A stretch of DNA of 64,000 bases from NCBI RefSeq assembly GCF_014191725.1, contig NZ_JACHWZ010000018.1:1-64000 (forward strand), given 5' to 3'. Positions 8,653 to 16,780 of this stretch are shown piece after piece. Position 1 is the first letter of the stretch. Each line of letters starts with the position of its first letter. Origin of the DNA: Microbulbifer rhizosphaerae (lineage in GTDB: Bacteria > Pseudomonadota > Gammaproteobacteria > Pseudomonadales > Cellvibrionaceae). The notes beneath the pieces were generated by a model, which was not told where the DNA came from, searched no databases, and saw only the letters and a list, made by a program, of their open reading frames with translations. A program made the position numbers and the translations under genes.

Positions 8653-9153
8653 CTAGGCGGACGCAGTTTTTACGGCTGTTGCAATGCGTTCTTTCTTTCC
8701 GCCCAACAGTTGGACCAGTTGGTCCAGACTGAAGAGACAGATCAAGCCGCCGGACAGGGGTATCACGCTGTAGACAATACCCATGGGAATATTCAGTGCC
8801 GCGGACAGCTGGTTCAGCTCGACAGTCAGCGCCACCAGTTTGATGCCGCCGAACACCATGGCCGATGCGGCGAAGACGAAGCACAGGGATATGGTCAGAA
8901 TTTGAACCTGCTTGCGGATTTTTTCCGGCAGGGCGTTGGTCAGCAGATCGATTCCCAGGTGGGATTTTCTGCGGTAGGCATAAGCGCCACCGAGTAGACC
9001 GATCCAGACCAGCAGGTAGCGCGCCAGTTCCTCGGTATAGGAGCTGGGGCTCATGGGCAGGAAGCGGGTGAGTATCTGCCAGGTGACATCCAGCACCATC
9101 AGTGCCAGCAGGCTGCCGAGGAAGATTTCCAGCAGTTTTTCTATTCTATTCAT
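8653..9153 (-). CDS. dctQ: TRAP transporter small membrane subunit DctQ
   Basis: 166 residues with four predicted membrane helices, near 10-30, 45-62, 85-110 and 125-148. The typical DctQ signature region is EELARYLLVWIGLLGGAYAY, followed by RRKSHLGIDLL. It is the small integral partner of DctM. The gene is eight bases from dctM and on the same strand, so the two are almost certainly co-transcribed and possibly translationally coupled. Upstream, a 188-bp spacer holding a CTCTCCC-type repeat separates it from dctP. Confidence 0.93.
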   Translation of the reverse strand: MNRIEKLLEIFLGSLLALMVLDVTWQILTRFLPMSPSSYTEELARYLLVWIGLLGGAYAYRRKSHLGIDLLTNALPEKIRKQVQILTISLCFVFAASAMVFGGIKLVALTVELNQLSAALNIPMGIVYSVIPLSGGLICLFSLDQLVQLLGGKKERIATAVKTASA

Positions 9154-9187
9154 CGCCAGTACACCTTTTATAATTCGATGCGTTTTT

Positions 9188-9333
9188 TATGCCCTCTCCC
9201 CCGGCCCCAGTGATTCGCGCCATCCCTGGCGCTCACCCTTCGGGCGCCTTCGGCGCCCAAATTTGATCCCTCAAATTTGTCCCGCAAGCGGGAGAGGGGA
9301 GGTGTCCCGCAAGTGGGATTGGGGAGAGGGGGC
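9188..9333. repeat. CTCTCCC-type intergenic repeat inside the dctPQM operon
   Basis: The spacer between dctP and dctQ contains CCCTCTCCCCCGGCCC, a GGGCGCCTTCGGCGCCC hairpin, then AAGCGGGAGAGGGGAGG and TTGGGGAGAGGGGGC, which are complementary to the left arm. Similar arms occur at 16683-16771 and 27606-27671. The large hairpin could lower expression of dctQM relative to dctP, as intra-operon REPs are known to do. Confidence 0.7.
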
Positions 9334-9341
9334 AGCGGGCA

Positions 9342-10331
9342 TTACATAGCCGCAATCCGATCCAGCAGCTCGCCTACTTCCGTGCCCTTATAGCTGGCGT
9401 GCAACGGCTGCACGGCATCGATAAACGGCTGCTTGTCCGGGTAGATCACTTCCACGCCGGCCGCCTCCACTGCGGCGAGGGATTCGCGGGTGGATTCCTG
9501 CCAGAGCTTCCGCTGGTAGGCCACCGCATCATCCACTGCCTGCTGCAGCCATTCCCTCTGTTGCGGATCGAGTTTCTTCCACACTTCCGTGCTGACCAGC
9601 AGCATGTCCGGCACATAGGTGTGCTCGTCCAGGGTGTAGTACCTGGAAACTTCGTAGTGTTTGGAAAGATAGAAACTGGGCGGGTTGTTTTCCGCACCGC
9701 TGACCACACCCTGCTGCAAGGCTGTGTAGAGCTCTCCCCAGCTCACCGGAGTGGCGGCACCGCCGAGGGTATTGACCATCTTGATCGCGGTCTGGCTGTT
9801 CTGTACGCGGATCTTCATGCCGCGCAAATCTTCCGGTGTGTGAACGGGCTTGTCGGTGACATAGAAGCTGCGGCTGCCCGCATCGAAATAGCCCAGCCCG
9901 CGCAGGCGCGCGCGCTCACCGGCCACTAAAAGCTGGCGGCCGAGATCGCTCTGCAACACTTTCCAGAAATGATCTGCATCGCGAAACACATAGGGGAGAT
10001 TGAAGATCTTGAGCTCGGGGACGAACCCCTCCATGGGGCTGGCCGACACCTTGGTCATGGCCAGGCTGCCAATCTGCAACAGCTCGATCAGCTCGCGCTC
10101 GCTGCCCAGCTGTCCACCGGGATAGATATCGATGCGCATGCTGTTGCCAGACAGCTCACGCAGCCGTTCGTCCATAAATTCCATGGCCCGATGCACCGAG
10201 TGCTGCCGGTCCAGGGTGTGCGCCAGCTTGAGCGCAGTCTGCGAATCTTCGAGACCGCAACTGCCGAGCAGCAGAAACAGCCCCACCACCGCCAGGCGGT
10301 AGAGGGTTTTTCCTTTCATCATCTTATGCAC
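9342..10331 (-). CDS. dctP: TRAP transporter substrate-binding lipoprotein DctP
   Basis: 329 residues. The N-terminus MKGKTLYRLAVVGLFLLLGS is followed by Cys, giving a lipobox-like LGSC, so the protein may be anchored in the inner membrane instead of free in the periplasm. The body matches the DctP family, with the solute-binding Arg region GMKIRVQNSQTAIKMVNTLG and GGAATPVSWGELYTALQQGVV. Start codons at 10331 and four codons later are both possible. It leads the dctP-dctQ-dctM set; kdgK lies 79 bp upstream on the same strand, with a perfect GntR-type operator at 10398-10408 in the gap, so the transporter probably has its own regulated promoter. Confidence 0.92.
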   Translation of the reverse strand: MHKMMKGKTLYRLAVVGLFLLLGSCGLEDSQTALKLAHTLDRQHSVHRAMEFMDERLRELSGNSMRIDIYPGGQLGSERELIELLQIGSLAMTKVSASPMEGFVPELKIFNLPYVFRDADHFWKVLQSDLGRQLLVAGERARLRGLGYFDAGSRSFYVTDKPVHTPEDLRGMKIRVQNSQTAIKMVNTLGGAATPVSWGELYTALQQGVVSGAENNPPSFYLSKHYEVSRYYTLDEHTYVPDMLLVSTEVWKKLDPQQREWLQQAVDDAVAYQRKLWQESTRESLAAVEAAGVEVIYPDKQPFIDAVQPLHASYKGTEVGELLDRIAAM

Positions 10332-10397
10332 CTGTTGTCTATTGTTATCGCTACAGGTATGACCGAAAAATCTTAGCGGTTTTTATCATCGCCAAAT

Positions 10398-10408
10398 TGG
10401 TCTTACCA
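10398..10408. promoter_or_regulatory. Candidate GntR operator upstream of dctP
   Basis: TGGTCTTACCA is an inverted repeat TGGT-N3-ACCA flanked by A/T bases (AAAT on the left). It sits 67 bp upstream of dctP, between kdgK and the transporter. The same CTTACCA core recurs at 11357, 22663 and 22696, and a symmetric variant occurs at 11521. FadR-subfamily GntR repressors bind TGGTNNNACCA-type sites, and a member of that subfamily is encoded at 21846-22601. Confidence 0.65.
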
Positions 10409-10410
10409 TC

Positions 10411-11331
10411 CTATCGGCTTGTTACCCCAGGTGCAATACTTCTCGGAATAATTGCCCCGCGGTTGCGGATTACCGCAGCGGCGCAGCGGTTGCCCGCGGA
10501 GATCGCGGCCTCCGGCTCCTCGCCTTGCAGCCGTGCCGCCAGGTAGCCGGCATTGAAGGAGTCGCCGGCACCGGTGGTATCCACCACCTCGCGAACCTCC
10601 GGCACGGGAATGGCGCACAGCTCCCCGTCGTGCTGCAGTAGCACCGGCTCAGCGCCGCGCTTCAGCACCAGCTCCGACAGGCGGTAGCGGCCGTTGCGCT
10701 GCAGGCATTCGTCAGCATCCCCATCCCCCCACAGCAGTTGCTCATCCTCCAGGGTGAGCAGGGCGATATCCGATTGTTGCAGAAAGGCGGAGACCGCCTC
10801 CCGGGCCTCTTCCACACTGGTCCACAGGCGCGGGCGGTAGTTGCTGTCAAAGGCCACCCGGCCGCCGCCGGCGCGGAACTCCCCGATAAACGTAAGTAAG
10901 CACTCACGCGCATGGGGGGCCATTATTGCAAGGGTGATTCCGGAGAGATAGAGGCAATCCACCTCTCTCAGGTAATTCTGTAGGCGCTCGCGCTGCAACT
11001 GGTCCGCGAACAATTCCCGCGCCGGGGACTCCCCGCGCCAATAGGTGAAATAGCGCTCGCCATCGGGGGTGTTGTAGATGCTGTAGAGGCCGGGGCAACG
11101 CCCGGGCAGACGCTCTATGGCCCCGGTATCAATGCTTTCGGCGCGCATGGCCTCCAGCATCTGCTCGCTGTAGGGATCGTCCCCCAGCAGGGTCACATAG
11201 GATGTGTGAACGCCACTACGCGCCACATAGACCGCGGTGTTGTACGTATCCCCGGCAAAGGACTGGGCCAACAGCCCCTCTCCGCGCGGGGACAACTCGA
11301 CCATTACCTCACCCAAAGCTGCAAGTTTCAA
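10411..11331 (-). CDS. kdgK: 2-keto-3-deoxygluconate kinase KdgK
   Basis: 306 residues of the PfkB/ribokinase fold. The N-terminus is MKLAALGEVMVELSPRGEG, the substrate region is FAGDTYNTAVYVARSG, and the C-terminal signature DTTGAGDSFNAGY carries the catalytic Asp. It phosphorylates KDG to KDPG, the point where the KduI/KduD and UxaC/UxaA branches of this locus converge. No KDPG aldolase gene is in the window, so the last step must be encoded elsewhere. It is divergent from uxaC, with two candidate operators in the 225-bp gap, the nearer only 26 bp from the start codon, as expected for repression. Confidence 0.92.
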   Translation of the reverse strand: MKLAALGEVMVELSPRGEGLLAQSFAGDTYNTAVYVARSGVHTSYVTLLGDDPYSEQMLEAMRAESIDTGAIERLPGRCPGLYSIYNTPDGERYFTYWRGESPARELFADQLQRERLQNYLREVDCLYLSGITLAIMAPHARECLLTFIGEFRAGGGRVAFDSNYRPRLWTSVEEAREAVSAFLQQSDIALLTLEDEQLLWGDGDADECLQRNGRYRLSELVLKRGAEPVLLQHDGELCAIPVPEVREVVDTTGAGDSFNAGYLAARLQGEEPEAAISAGNRCAAAVIRNRGAIIPRSIAPGVTSR

Positions 11332-11356
11332 AGCTATCTCCTGTACTGACCAGAGC

Positions 11357-11390
11357 AGGTCTTACCATTAATCGTTGACCGGTATAACCA
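11357..11390. promoter_or_regulatory. Two candidate GntR operators in the kdgK-uxaC divergent region
   Basis: AGGTCTTACCA (11357-11367) differs from the dctP site by one base. CGGTATAACCA (11380-11390) keeps GGT-N3-ACC and is followed by ATTTTT. Centre-to-centre spacing is 23 bp, about two helical turns, which would allow dimers to bind side by side on one DNA face. Their position suits control of kdgK and possibly of uxaC. Confidence 0.6.
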
Positions 11391-11473
11391 ATTTTTGGCA
11401 GTATAGCAATTCCGGTCTATGTACTGGGTTTCTCCATTGCCTGGCGCGGCCCAACCCCAACTTGCCGCGCACC

Positions 11474-11496
11474 CCCCGCCTTCGGGCGGGGTTTTT
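11474..11496 (+). terminator. Intrinsic terminator in the leader upstream of uxaC
   Basis: CCCCGCC-TTCG-GGCGGGG followed by five T residues is a textbook factor-independent terminator on the plus strand with a stable TTCG tetraloop. It lies downstream of the operators at 11357-11390 and 60 bp before the uxaC start, with no plus-strand gene upstream of it in this gap. Either uxaC has a promoter in the last 60 bp and the hairpin insulates it, or it attenuates transcripts started at the operator region. Confidence 0.8.
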
Positions 11497-11520
11497 CCTT
11501 CAATGGGGTACGCAGTATGC

Positions 11521-11531
11521 TTGTAAGACAA
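11521..11531. promoter_or_regulatory. Candidate operator near the uxaC start
   Basis: TTGTAAGACAA is a perfect 11-bp palindrome around the central base. It equals the dctP operator read on the other strand (TGGTAAGACCA) with one symmetric change in each arm. It lies 26 bp upstream of the uxaC ATG, where bound repressor would block initiation or early elongation. Confidence 0.45.
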
Positions 11532-11556
11532 CCCAATTAGAACGAGCCTTTCCGCT

Positions 11557-12972
11557 ATGTCACGCCCTTTGCAATTGCACCCCGATCGCCTGTTCCCGGT
11601 GGATAACGCCCAGCGGGATATCGCCCGCAAGCTCTACGAGAGTGTCAGGGATCTGCCGATTATCAGCCCTCACGGGCACACCGATCCATCCTGGTTCGCC
11701 GGTAATCAGCCTTTCGGCAATCCGGCGGAACTGTTGATCAAACCGGATCACTATGTGTTCCGCATGCTCTATAGCCAGGGCGTACCGCTGGAGAGCTTAG
11801 GGATTGCCGGCCGCGAGGGCACTCCGGCGGAAACCGATCCGCGCGCCATCTGGCAGCGTTTTGCCGAACACTACTACCTGTTCCGCGGCACTCCCTCACG
11901 CATGTGGCTGGATACCGTATTCCACGATGTGTTCGAGCTGGACGTGGCCCTGGACGCCTCCACCGCGGAACTCTACTACGAGCGCATCGACAGCTACCTG
12001 AAAAAGCCGGAGTTCCTGCCCCGCGCCCTGTTCGAGCGCTTCAATATCGAAGTGATCGCCACCACCGAATCCCCGCTGGATGACCTGCGTCACCACCAGA
12101 AAATTCTGGACAGCGGCTGGAGCGGGCGCATCATCACCGCCTACCGCCCGGACCCGGTGCTCGACCCGGACTACGAAGGCTTCGCCGACAATCTGCGCAA
12201 ACTGGCGGAAATCACCGGTGAAGACACCGGCAACTACGCCGGCTACCTGGCGGCACTGAAAAACCGCCGCGAATTCTTCAAGCAGATGGGCGCCACCTCC
12301 ACCGACCATGGCCACCCCACGGCCACTACCGCCAACCTCAGCCCGGCCGAGGCGGAAGCGCTGTTCAACCGCGTACGCGGCGGCGGCGCGAGCAGCGAAG
12401 ACGCGGAGCTGTTCCGCGGTCAGATGCTCACCGAAATGGCGCGCATGAGTATTGAAGACGGCCTGGTGATGCAGATTCACCCCGGCTCCGTGCGCAACCA
12501 CAACAAAGTGGTGTTCGACAAATACGGCCGCGACAAGGGCTGCGACATCCCCTCCCGCACCGATTACGTCCACGCGCTCAGGCCGCTGCTGGAAGCGGTG
12601 GGCAACGAGCCGAACCTGACGGTGATCCTGTTTACCCTGGACGAGACCAGCTACAGCCGCGAACTGGCACCGCTGGCCGGTCACTACCCGGCGCTGAAAC
12701 TGGGCCCCGCCTGGTGGTTCCACGACAGCCCCGAGGGCATGCGTCGCTTCCGCGAGCAGGTGACCGAGACCGCCGGTTTCTACAATACCGTGGGCTTCAA
12801 CGACGACACCCGCGCTTTCCTGTCCATCCCCGCCCGCCACGACGTGGCCCGGCGCATGGACTGCAACTTCCTCTCCCAACTGGTGTGCGAACACCGCCTG
12901 GTGGAGGACGAAGCCTTCGAACTGGCGCACGACCTCAGCTACGCGCTCGCCAAGCGGGCCTACAAGCTGTAA
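11557..12972 (+). CDS. uxaC: Glucuronate (uronate) isomerase UxaC
   Basis: 471 residues, the family length. It isomerises D-galacturonate to D-tagaturonate and D-glucuronate to D-fructuronate. Visible family features are the metal-site ISPHGHTDPSWFAG near residues 34-47, the stretch DHYVFRMLYSQG, and near the C-terminus FNDDTRAFLSIPARHDVARR. It starts the plus-strand catabolic pair uxaC-uxuB. A terminator and a palindromic candidate operator lie in its leader. A REP hairpin separates it from the next gene. There are no signs of damage. Confidence 0.95.
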   Translation: MSRPLQLHPDRLFPVDNAQRDIARKLYESVRDLPIISPHGHTDPSWFAGNQPFGNPAELLIKPDHYVFRMLYSQGVPLESLGIAGREGTPAETDPRAIWQRFAEHYYLFRGTPSRMWLDTVFHDVFELDVALDASTAELYYERIDSYLKKPEFLPRALFERFNIEVIATTESPLDDLRHHQKILDSGWSGRIITAYRPDPVLDPDYEGFADNLRKLAEITGEDTGNYAGYLAALKNRREFFKQMGATSTDHGHPTATTANLSPAEAEALFNRVRGGGASSEDAELFRGQMLTEMARMSIEDGLVMQIHPGSVRNHNKVVFDKYGRDKGCDIPSRTDYVHALRPLLEAVGNEPNLTVILFTLDETSYSRELAPLAGHYPALKLGPAWWFHDSPEGMRRFREQVTETAGFYNTVGFNDDTRAFLSIPARHDVARRMDCNFLSQLVCEHRLVEDEAFELAHDLSYALAKRAYKL

Positions 12973-13018
12973 CGTCCGTTGCCGCCACAAAATGCTTGTG
13001 CACTACTTGTGTACTAAA

Positions 13019-13043
13019 TAGGAGCGGCCGCTGGCCGCTCCTA
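13019..13043. repeat. REP-type palindrome between uxaC and uxuB
   Basis: TAGGAGCGGCC is followed two bases later by GGCCGCTCCTA, a compact single hairpin of the TGTAGGAG family. It lies 47 bp after the uxaC stop and 26 bp before the uxuB start, so in a shared transcript it could protect the upstream message. Confidence 0.75.
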
Positions 13044-13068
13044 TTAGTTAGTGAATCTGGGAAGTTTT

Positions 13069-14559
13069 ATGAACGAAAAGGTCCTGAACAGTCATACCCT
13101 GGCTGATATATCCGCATCGGTAACCACGCCTGACTACGACCGCAGCCGGATTAAAACCGGAATTGTGCACCTGGGCATCGGCGCCTTCCACCGCGCCCAC
13201 CAGGCCTGGTATACGGAACAGGTACTGGAAGACGGTAGCGACTGGGGCATTGTCGCCGCCAGCCTGCGCTCGCCCACAGTGCGCGACCAGCTGGCGCCGC
13301 AAAACTACCTCTATTCCCTGGTGGAAAAAAGCAACGATGGCGAAAAAGTTCGCGTGATCGGTTGCGTGCAGGATGTCTACGTGGCTCCGGAGAGCCCGCG
13401 CGCCCTGCTGGACGCCATGACCCAGGAAGGGATTCGCGTCGTCTCGCTCACCATCACCGAAAAGGGTTACTGCCACCACCCGTCTTCCGGGGAGCTGAAT
13501 CTGCAGCACCCGGATATCCAGCACGACCTCGCCAACCCGCAGGCCCCGAAATCCGCGCTCGGCTTTATCGTCTACGCCCTGCGCGAACGCATGCAGAAAG
13601 GGCTGCCCGGATTTACCCTGCTCAGCTGCGACAACCTGCCCAGCAACGGCAATGTGCTGCAGCGCGTGCTCTTCCAGTTCGCCGACCAATTGGAGCCGGA
13701 ATTCGCCGCCTGGGTCAGGGAGAATACCCGCTGCCCCTGCACCATGGTGGATCGCATAGTCCCCGCCACCACCGATTCAGACCGCGACGCCCTTGAGAAG
13801 CTTCTCGGTGTGCGCGACAACGCCGCGGTTATGGCCGAGCCTTTCTCCCAGTGGGTGGTGGAAGACAACTTCCTGCGCGGGCGCCCCGCCTGGGAAAAGG
13901 CCGGAGCCACCTTTGTCGATGATGTGGAAGTCTACGAACTGATCAAGCTGCGCCTGCTCAACGGCTGCCACTCCCTGCTCGCCTACAGCGGCTACCTGGC
14001 CGGGTTTGAGACCGTTGCCGACGTGATGCAGGAACCCGCTTTTGCGGCACTGGCGGAGCGGTTTCTCGCCGACGAGGCCAGCGCGGCGGTGGAAGCGCCG
14101 GCAGACTTCGACCTGGCGGCCTACCGGGGACAATTGTTGGAGCGCTTCGCCAACCGGGCGCTGAAACACCGCACCTGGCAGATCGCCATGGACGGTTCGC
14201 AGAAGATCCCCCAGCGCTGGCTGGGTACCCTGCGCCACCAATTGCAGAACGGCGGCTCCATCGAACTGCTTTGCCTGGCCCTCGCCTGCTGGATTCGCTA
14301 TGTCTCCGCGGAGGACGACGCCGGCAAGCCGATCGAGGTTTCCGATCCGTTGGCACAGGAACTGAAGGCCCTTTGCGACGCAAACGCAGGAAACCCGCGG
14401 GAACTGGCCGCAGCTTTCCTGGGTTTTGCACCGGTATTCGGCGAAGACCTGCAAAAGAACGAAGCCCTGCAGCAGGCCCTGGCTGCCCAGTTGGAATTAC
14501 TGGCAAAGCAGGGTGTGCTGAACACCGTGCGTATGCAGATGAAAGAAAGCATCACCTGA
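13069..14559 (+). CDS. uxuB: Fructuronate reductase-type mannitol dehydrogenase family protein (UxuB)
   Basis: 496 residues from the ATG at 13069 (GGGAAG upstream); an in-frame GTG at 13051 is less likely. The N-terminal NAD-binding part has IVHLGIGAFHRAHQAWYTE, and the middle has VSLTITEKGYCHHP and FTLLSCDNLPSNGNV. The C-terminal half carries CTMVDRIVPATT, the catalytic-lysine region LIKLRLLNGCHS and HRTWQIAMDGSQKIPQRWL. These are the features of E. coli UxuB, not of the shorter-motif tagaturonate reductase UxaB. It reduces fructuronate to mannonate. The only dehydratase here is UxaA, which uses altronate, so it may also handle tagaturonate, or uxaB and uxuA lie elsewhere. Confidence 0.85.
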   Translation: MNEKVLNSHTLADISASVTTPDYDRSRIKTGIVHLGIGAFHRAHQAWYTEQVLEDGSDWGIVAASLRSPTVRDQLAPQNYLYSLVEKSNDGEKVRVIGCVQDVYVAPESPRALLDAMTQEGIRVVSLTITEKGYCHHPSSGELNLQHPDIQHDLANPQAPKSALGFIVYALRERMQKGLPGFTLLSCDNLPSNGNVLQRVLFQFADQLEPEFAAWVRENTRCPCTMVDRIVPATTDSDRDALEKLLGVRDNAAVMAEPFSQWVVEDNFLRGRPAWEKAGATFVDDVEVYELIKLRLLNGCHSLLAYSGYLAGFETVADVMQEPAFAALAERFLADEASAAVEAPADFDLAAYRGQLLERFANRALKHRTWQIAMDGSQKIPQRWLGTLRHQLQNGGSIELLCLALACWIRYVSAEDDAGKPIEVSDPLAQELKALCDANAGNPRELAAAFLGFAPVFGEDLQKNEALQQALAAQLELLAKQGVLNTVRMQMKESIT

Positions 14560-14570
14560 TCCCACCCGCC

Positions 14571-14629
14571 ATTCGCCTGCAAGCAGGCTCCTACAAAGCA
14601 CCCTGTAGGAGCCTGCTTGCAGGCGAATA
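14571..14629. repeat. REP-type double hairpin (GCCTGCAAGCAGGC subtype)
   Basis: ATTCGCCTGCAAGCAGGCTC-CTACA and its complement TGTAGGAGCCTGCTTGCAGG face each other around AAGCACCC. Each arm is also a small hairpin. The same subtype recurs at 20189-20265. It lies 12 bp after the uxuB stop and probably marks the end of that transcript. Confidence 0.8.
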
Positions 14630-14814
14630 GAACACCTTTCGCTTGCTAGCAAGCTCCGGGGCTCTGCAGGGCGATGGATAGCCCGGATCAACCAAGTTGT
14701 CTCTACTCACATTTTCCACTCCGCCAGCCCTCCGAAACCCAGTCACACATCCCCACTATCTTCTACTATCCAGCTGTTGGCAGGGGGCGAGATAGCCAGC
14801 GCGGGAGAATCGAG

Positions 14815-15723
14815 ATGAATGAACAGATTGCAACAGTCTTTGGCGGCACCGGCTTTTTAGGCCGTCGCGTGGTACGGGCACTGGTGACGATGGGTTACCG
14901 GGTGCGCGTTGCGGCGCGCCATCCCCAGGATGTGGACTTCTCTGACATAAAAGATCAAATTACGCCAGTGGCCGTTGATATACGTGATGAGCGGCAGGTT
15001 ACAGAAGCGATTACGGGCTCGGCGTTCGCAGTCAACGCGGTTTCTTTGTATGTGGAGAGAGGTGATCTCACGTTTGACGCCATCCACGTGAAGGGTGCCG
15101 AGCGCATCGCCCGTTGTGCCCAGGCAACCGGCGTTGATCGGCTTGTGCATATATCCGGGCTCGGCGTAGACGAACGTTCACCGTCGAAATTCATTCGCGC
15201 GCGAGCACGGGGAGAGCAGGTCGTTCGCAACGCATTTGAGCGAGCGATCCTGGTTCGGCCAAGTGTTATGTTTGGTAGCGATGATGCTTTCCTGGCCTCG
15301 ATCAAAACCGCAACCCTATCGCCATTAGTACCGCTCTTTGGCAAAAGGAACAACCGGTTGCAGCCGGTGTACGTCAAAGACGTTGCCGCAGCAGTGGCGA
15401 AGCTTTCGCGGCAAGCTGATGGTCAGGAGCAATTGTTCGAATTGGGTGGCGGTAGTATCTACACTTATCGCCAGGCCCTGCAGGTGGTTATGTCCCACTT
15501 GGGGCGCAGGCGCGTATTATTGCCCGTGCCATTGACTCTTTGGCGGGTATTGGTGGCCGCACTGAGCCTGATGCCCAACCCTCCACTCACCCGCGACCAG
15601 CTTATTTTAATGCAGAGCGACAATACGGTGGGCGAGAGTGCGAAAACTTTCGCCGATCTCGGCATTGATCCCTATAGCCTGGAAGAGTTATTGGATGAGT
15701 GCTTGCCCACAAATAGCGGGTAA
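14815..15723 (+). CDS. NAD(P)-dependent epimerase, NDUFA9/complex I-associated type
   Basis: 302 residues from the ATG at 14815 (GGGAG upstream). It is an atypical short-chain dehydrogenase with an N-terminal Rossmann motif, VFGGTGFLGRRVVRAL. The pattern DRLVHISGLGVDERS and the region LVRPSVMFGSDDAF are shared with mitochondrial NDUFA9 and bacterial YbjT-like proteins; the usual YxxxK is replaced by SPSKFIRARARGE. Such proteins bind NAD(P)H and quinone-associated complexes, but their reaction is unclear. It lies between uxuB and kduD, is noticeably richer in A/T than its neighbours and is flanked by REP hairpins. It looks like a passenger gene, not a pectin gene. Confidence 0.75.
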   Translation: MNEQIATVFGGTGFLGRRVVRALVTMGYRVRVAARHPQDVDFSDIKDQITPVAVDIRDERQVTEAITGSAFAVNAVSLYVERGDLTFDAIHVKGAERIARCAQATGVDRLVHISGLGVDERSPSKFIRARARGEQVVRNAFERAILVRPSVMFGSDDAFLASIKTATLSPLVPLFGKRNNRLQPVYVKDVAAAVAKLSRQADGQEQLFELGGGSIYTYRQALQVVMSHLGRRRVLLPVPLTLWRVLVAALSLMPNPPLTRDQLILMQSDNTVGESAKTFADLGIDPYSLEELLDECLPTNSG

Positions 15724-15756
15724 ACTCGACCGATATCGATAACGGTAAAAGAACTT

Positions 15757-15793
15757 TGTAGGAGCGGCGGGGCGTCCATCCGCCGCTCCTACA
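15757..15793. repeat. REP-type palindrome
   Basis: TGTAGGAGCGGCGG and CCGCCGCTCCTACA pair around a short loop. It lies 33 bp after the epimerase stop and between convergent genes, a position where it may serve as a bidirectional transcript end. Confidence 0.8.
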
Positions 15794-15827
15794 TGGGGGA
15801 TTAGAGGAATAAAGGAATAAATCCAAA

Positions 15828-15878
15828 AGCGGGCTGCGCCCGCAAGCGGAGCTGGAGCTCCGCGGTCCCGGGGGGGGG
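15828..15878. repeat. GC-rich GGAGCTGGAGCTCC repeat
   Basis: GCGGGCTGCGCCCGC, then GCGGAGCTGGAGCTCCGC, then GGTCCCGGG. A related copy, split by about 20 inserted bases, lies at 43285-43368. Here it directly precedes the kduD stop codon on the minus strand, so it forms the 3' hairpin of that message. A run of nine G residues follows. Confidence 0.55.
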
Positions 15879-16667
15879 CTATTCGTTCGACGGCTTGCCG
15901 ATGGTCGCCAGGATACCGCCATCCACATAGACGATCTGGCCGGTCACGAAGTTGCTGGCATCGCTGGCGAGGAATATCGCCGTACCCTGCAGATCTTCCG
16001 GGTTACCCCAGCGCCCTGCCGGGGTGCGGCTGAGAATAAATTCATTGAAGGGATGGCCGTCCACGCGGATGGGGGCGGTCTGGCTGGTGGCGAAGTAGCC
16101 CGGGCCTATACCGTTCACCTGGATGTTGTGCCGCGCCCACTCGGTGGCCATATTGCGGGTGAGCATCTTCAATCCGCCCTTTGCCGCGGCGTAGGCGGAG
16201 ACACTATCCCTACCCAACTCGCTCATCATCGAGCAGATATTGATGACCTTGCCGCCGCCGCGCTCGATCATCTTGCGTACCACCGGACGACTCATGGTGA
16301 AGACTCCGGTGAGGTTGGTGTCGATCACCTGCTGCCAGTCCTTCAGTTCCATTTCCAGCAGCGGCACCCGGCGGATGATGCCGGCGTTGTTCACCAGAAT
16401 ATCGATGGGCGCGCATTCGCTTTCTATCTGCCCCACGCCGTCGGCGACCGCCGCTTCATCGGTGACATTGAACAGGTAGCCGCTCGCATCGAAACCCTTG
16501 TTGCGCAGGTGTGCCACCGCATCGTCGAGTTTCTGTTGCGACGAGTGGCCCGTGATGACCAGCCGGGCACCGGCCATGCCCAGCCCCTCCGCCATGGCCA
16601 GACCGAGGCCGTGGGTGGCGCCTGTCACCAGGGCCAGCTTGCCGGTTAGATCGAATAGTGAAGGCAT
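15879..16667 (-). CDS. kduD: 2-dehydro-3-deoxy-D-gluconate 5-dehydrogenase KduD
   Basis: 262 residues, a classical short-chain dehydrogenase. The cofactor motif is TGATHGLGLAMAEGL, then NNAG at 93-96, with catalytic Ser146 in ICSMMSE and Tyr159/Lys163 in YAAAK. It reduces 4,6-dihydroxy-2,5-dioxohexanoate (the KduI product) to KDG with NADH. The C-terminal FVTGQIVYVDGGILATIG matches KduD and gluconate 5-dehydrogenases; the neighbouring kduI settles the choice. It is the last gene of the minus-strand series GH105 fusion, kduI, kduD, and is separated from kduI by 113 bp with a CTCTCCC-type repeat. Confidence 0.93.
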   Translation of the reverse strand: MPSLFDLTGKLALVTGATHGLGLAMAEGLGMAGARLVITGHSSQQKLDDAVAHLRNKGFDASGYLFNVTDEAAVADGVGQIESECAPIDILVNNAGIIRRVPLLEMELKDWQQVIDTNLTGVFTMSRPVVRKMIERGGGKVINICSMMSELGRDSVSAYAAAKGGLKMLTRNMATEWARHNIQVNGIGPGYFATSQTAPIRVDGHPFNEFILSRTPAGRWGNPEDLQGTAIFLASDASNFVTGQIVYVDGGILATIGKPSNE

Positions 16668-16682
16668 TGTTTATTTCCTACA

Positions 16683-16771
16683 TTGTGCCCTCTCCCCCCG
16701 GCCCCTCTCCCGCCAGCGGGGAGGGGAGACCAGATCCCTCTCCCCTTTGGGGAGAGGGTTGGGGAGAGGGG
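16683..16771. repeat. CTCTCCC-type intergenic repeat between kduI and kduD
   Basis: CCCTCTCCCCCCGGCCCC, CTCCCGCCAGCGGGGAGGGG, then CTCTCCCCTTTGGGGAGAGG and TTGGGGAGAGGGG form nested complementary arms that fill the spacer. It is the same family as the repeats inside dctP-dctQ and upstream of the zinc-finger gene at 27725. Confidence 0.75.
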
Positions 16772-16780
16772 AATTTCAGA

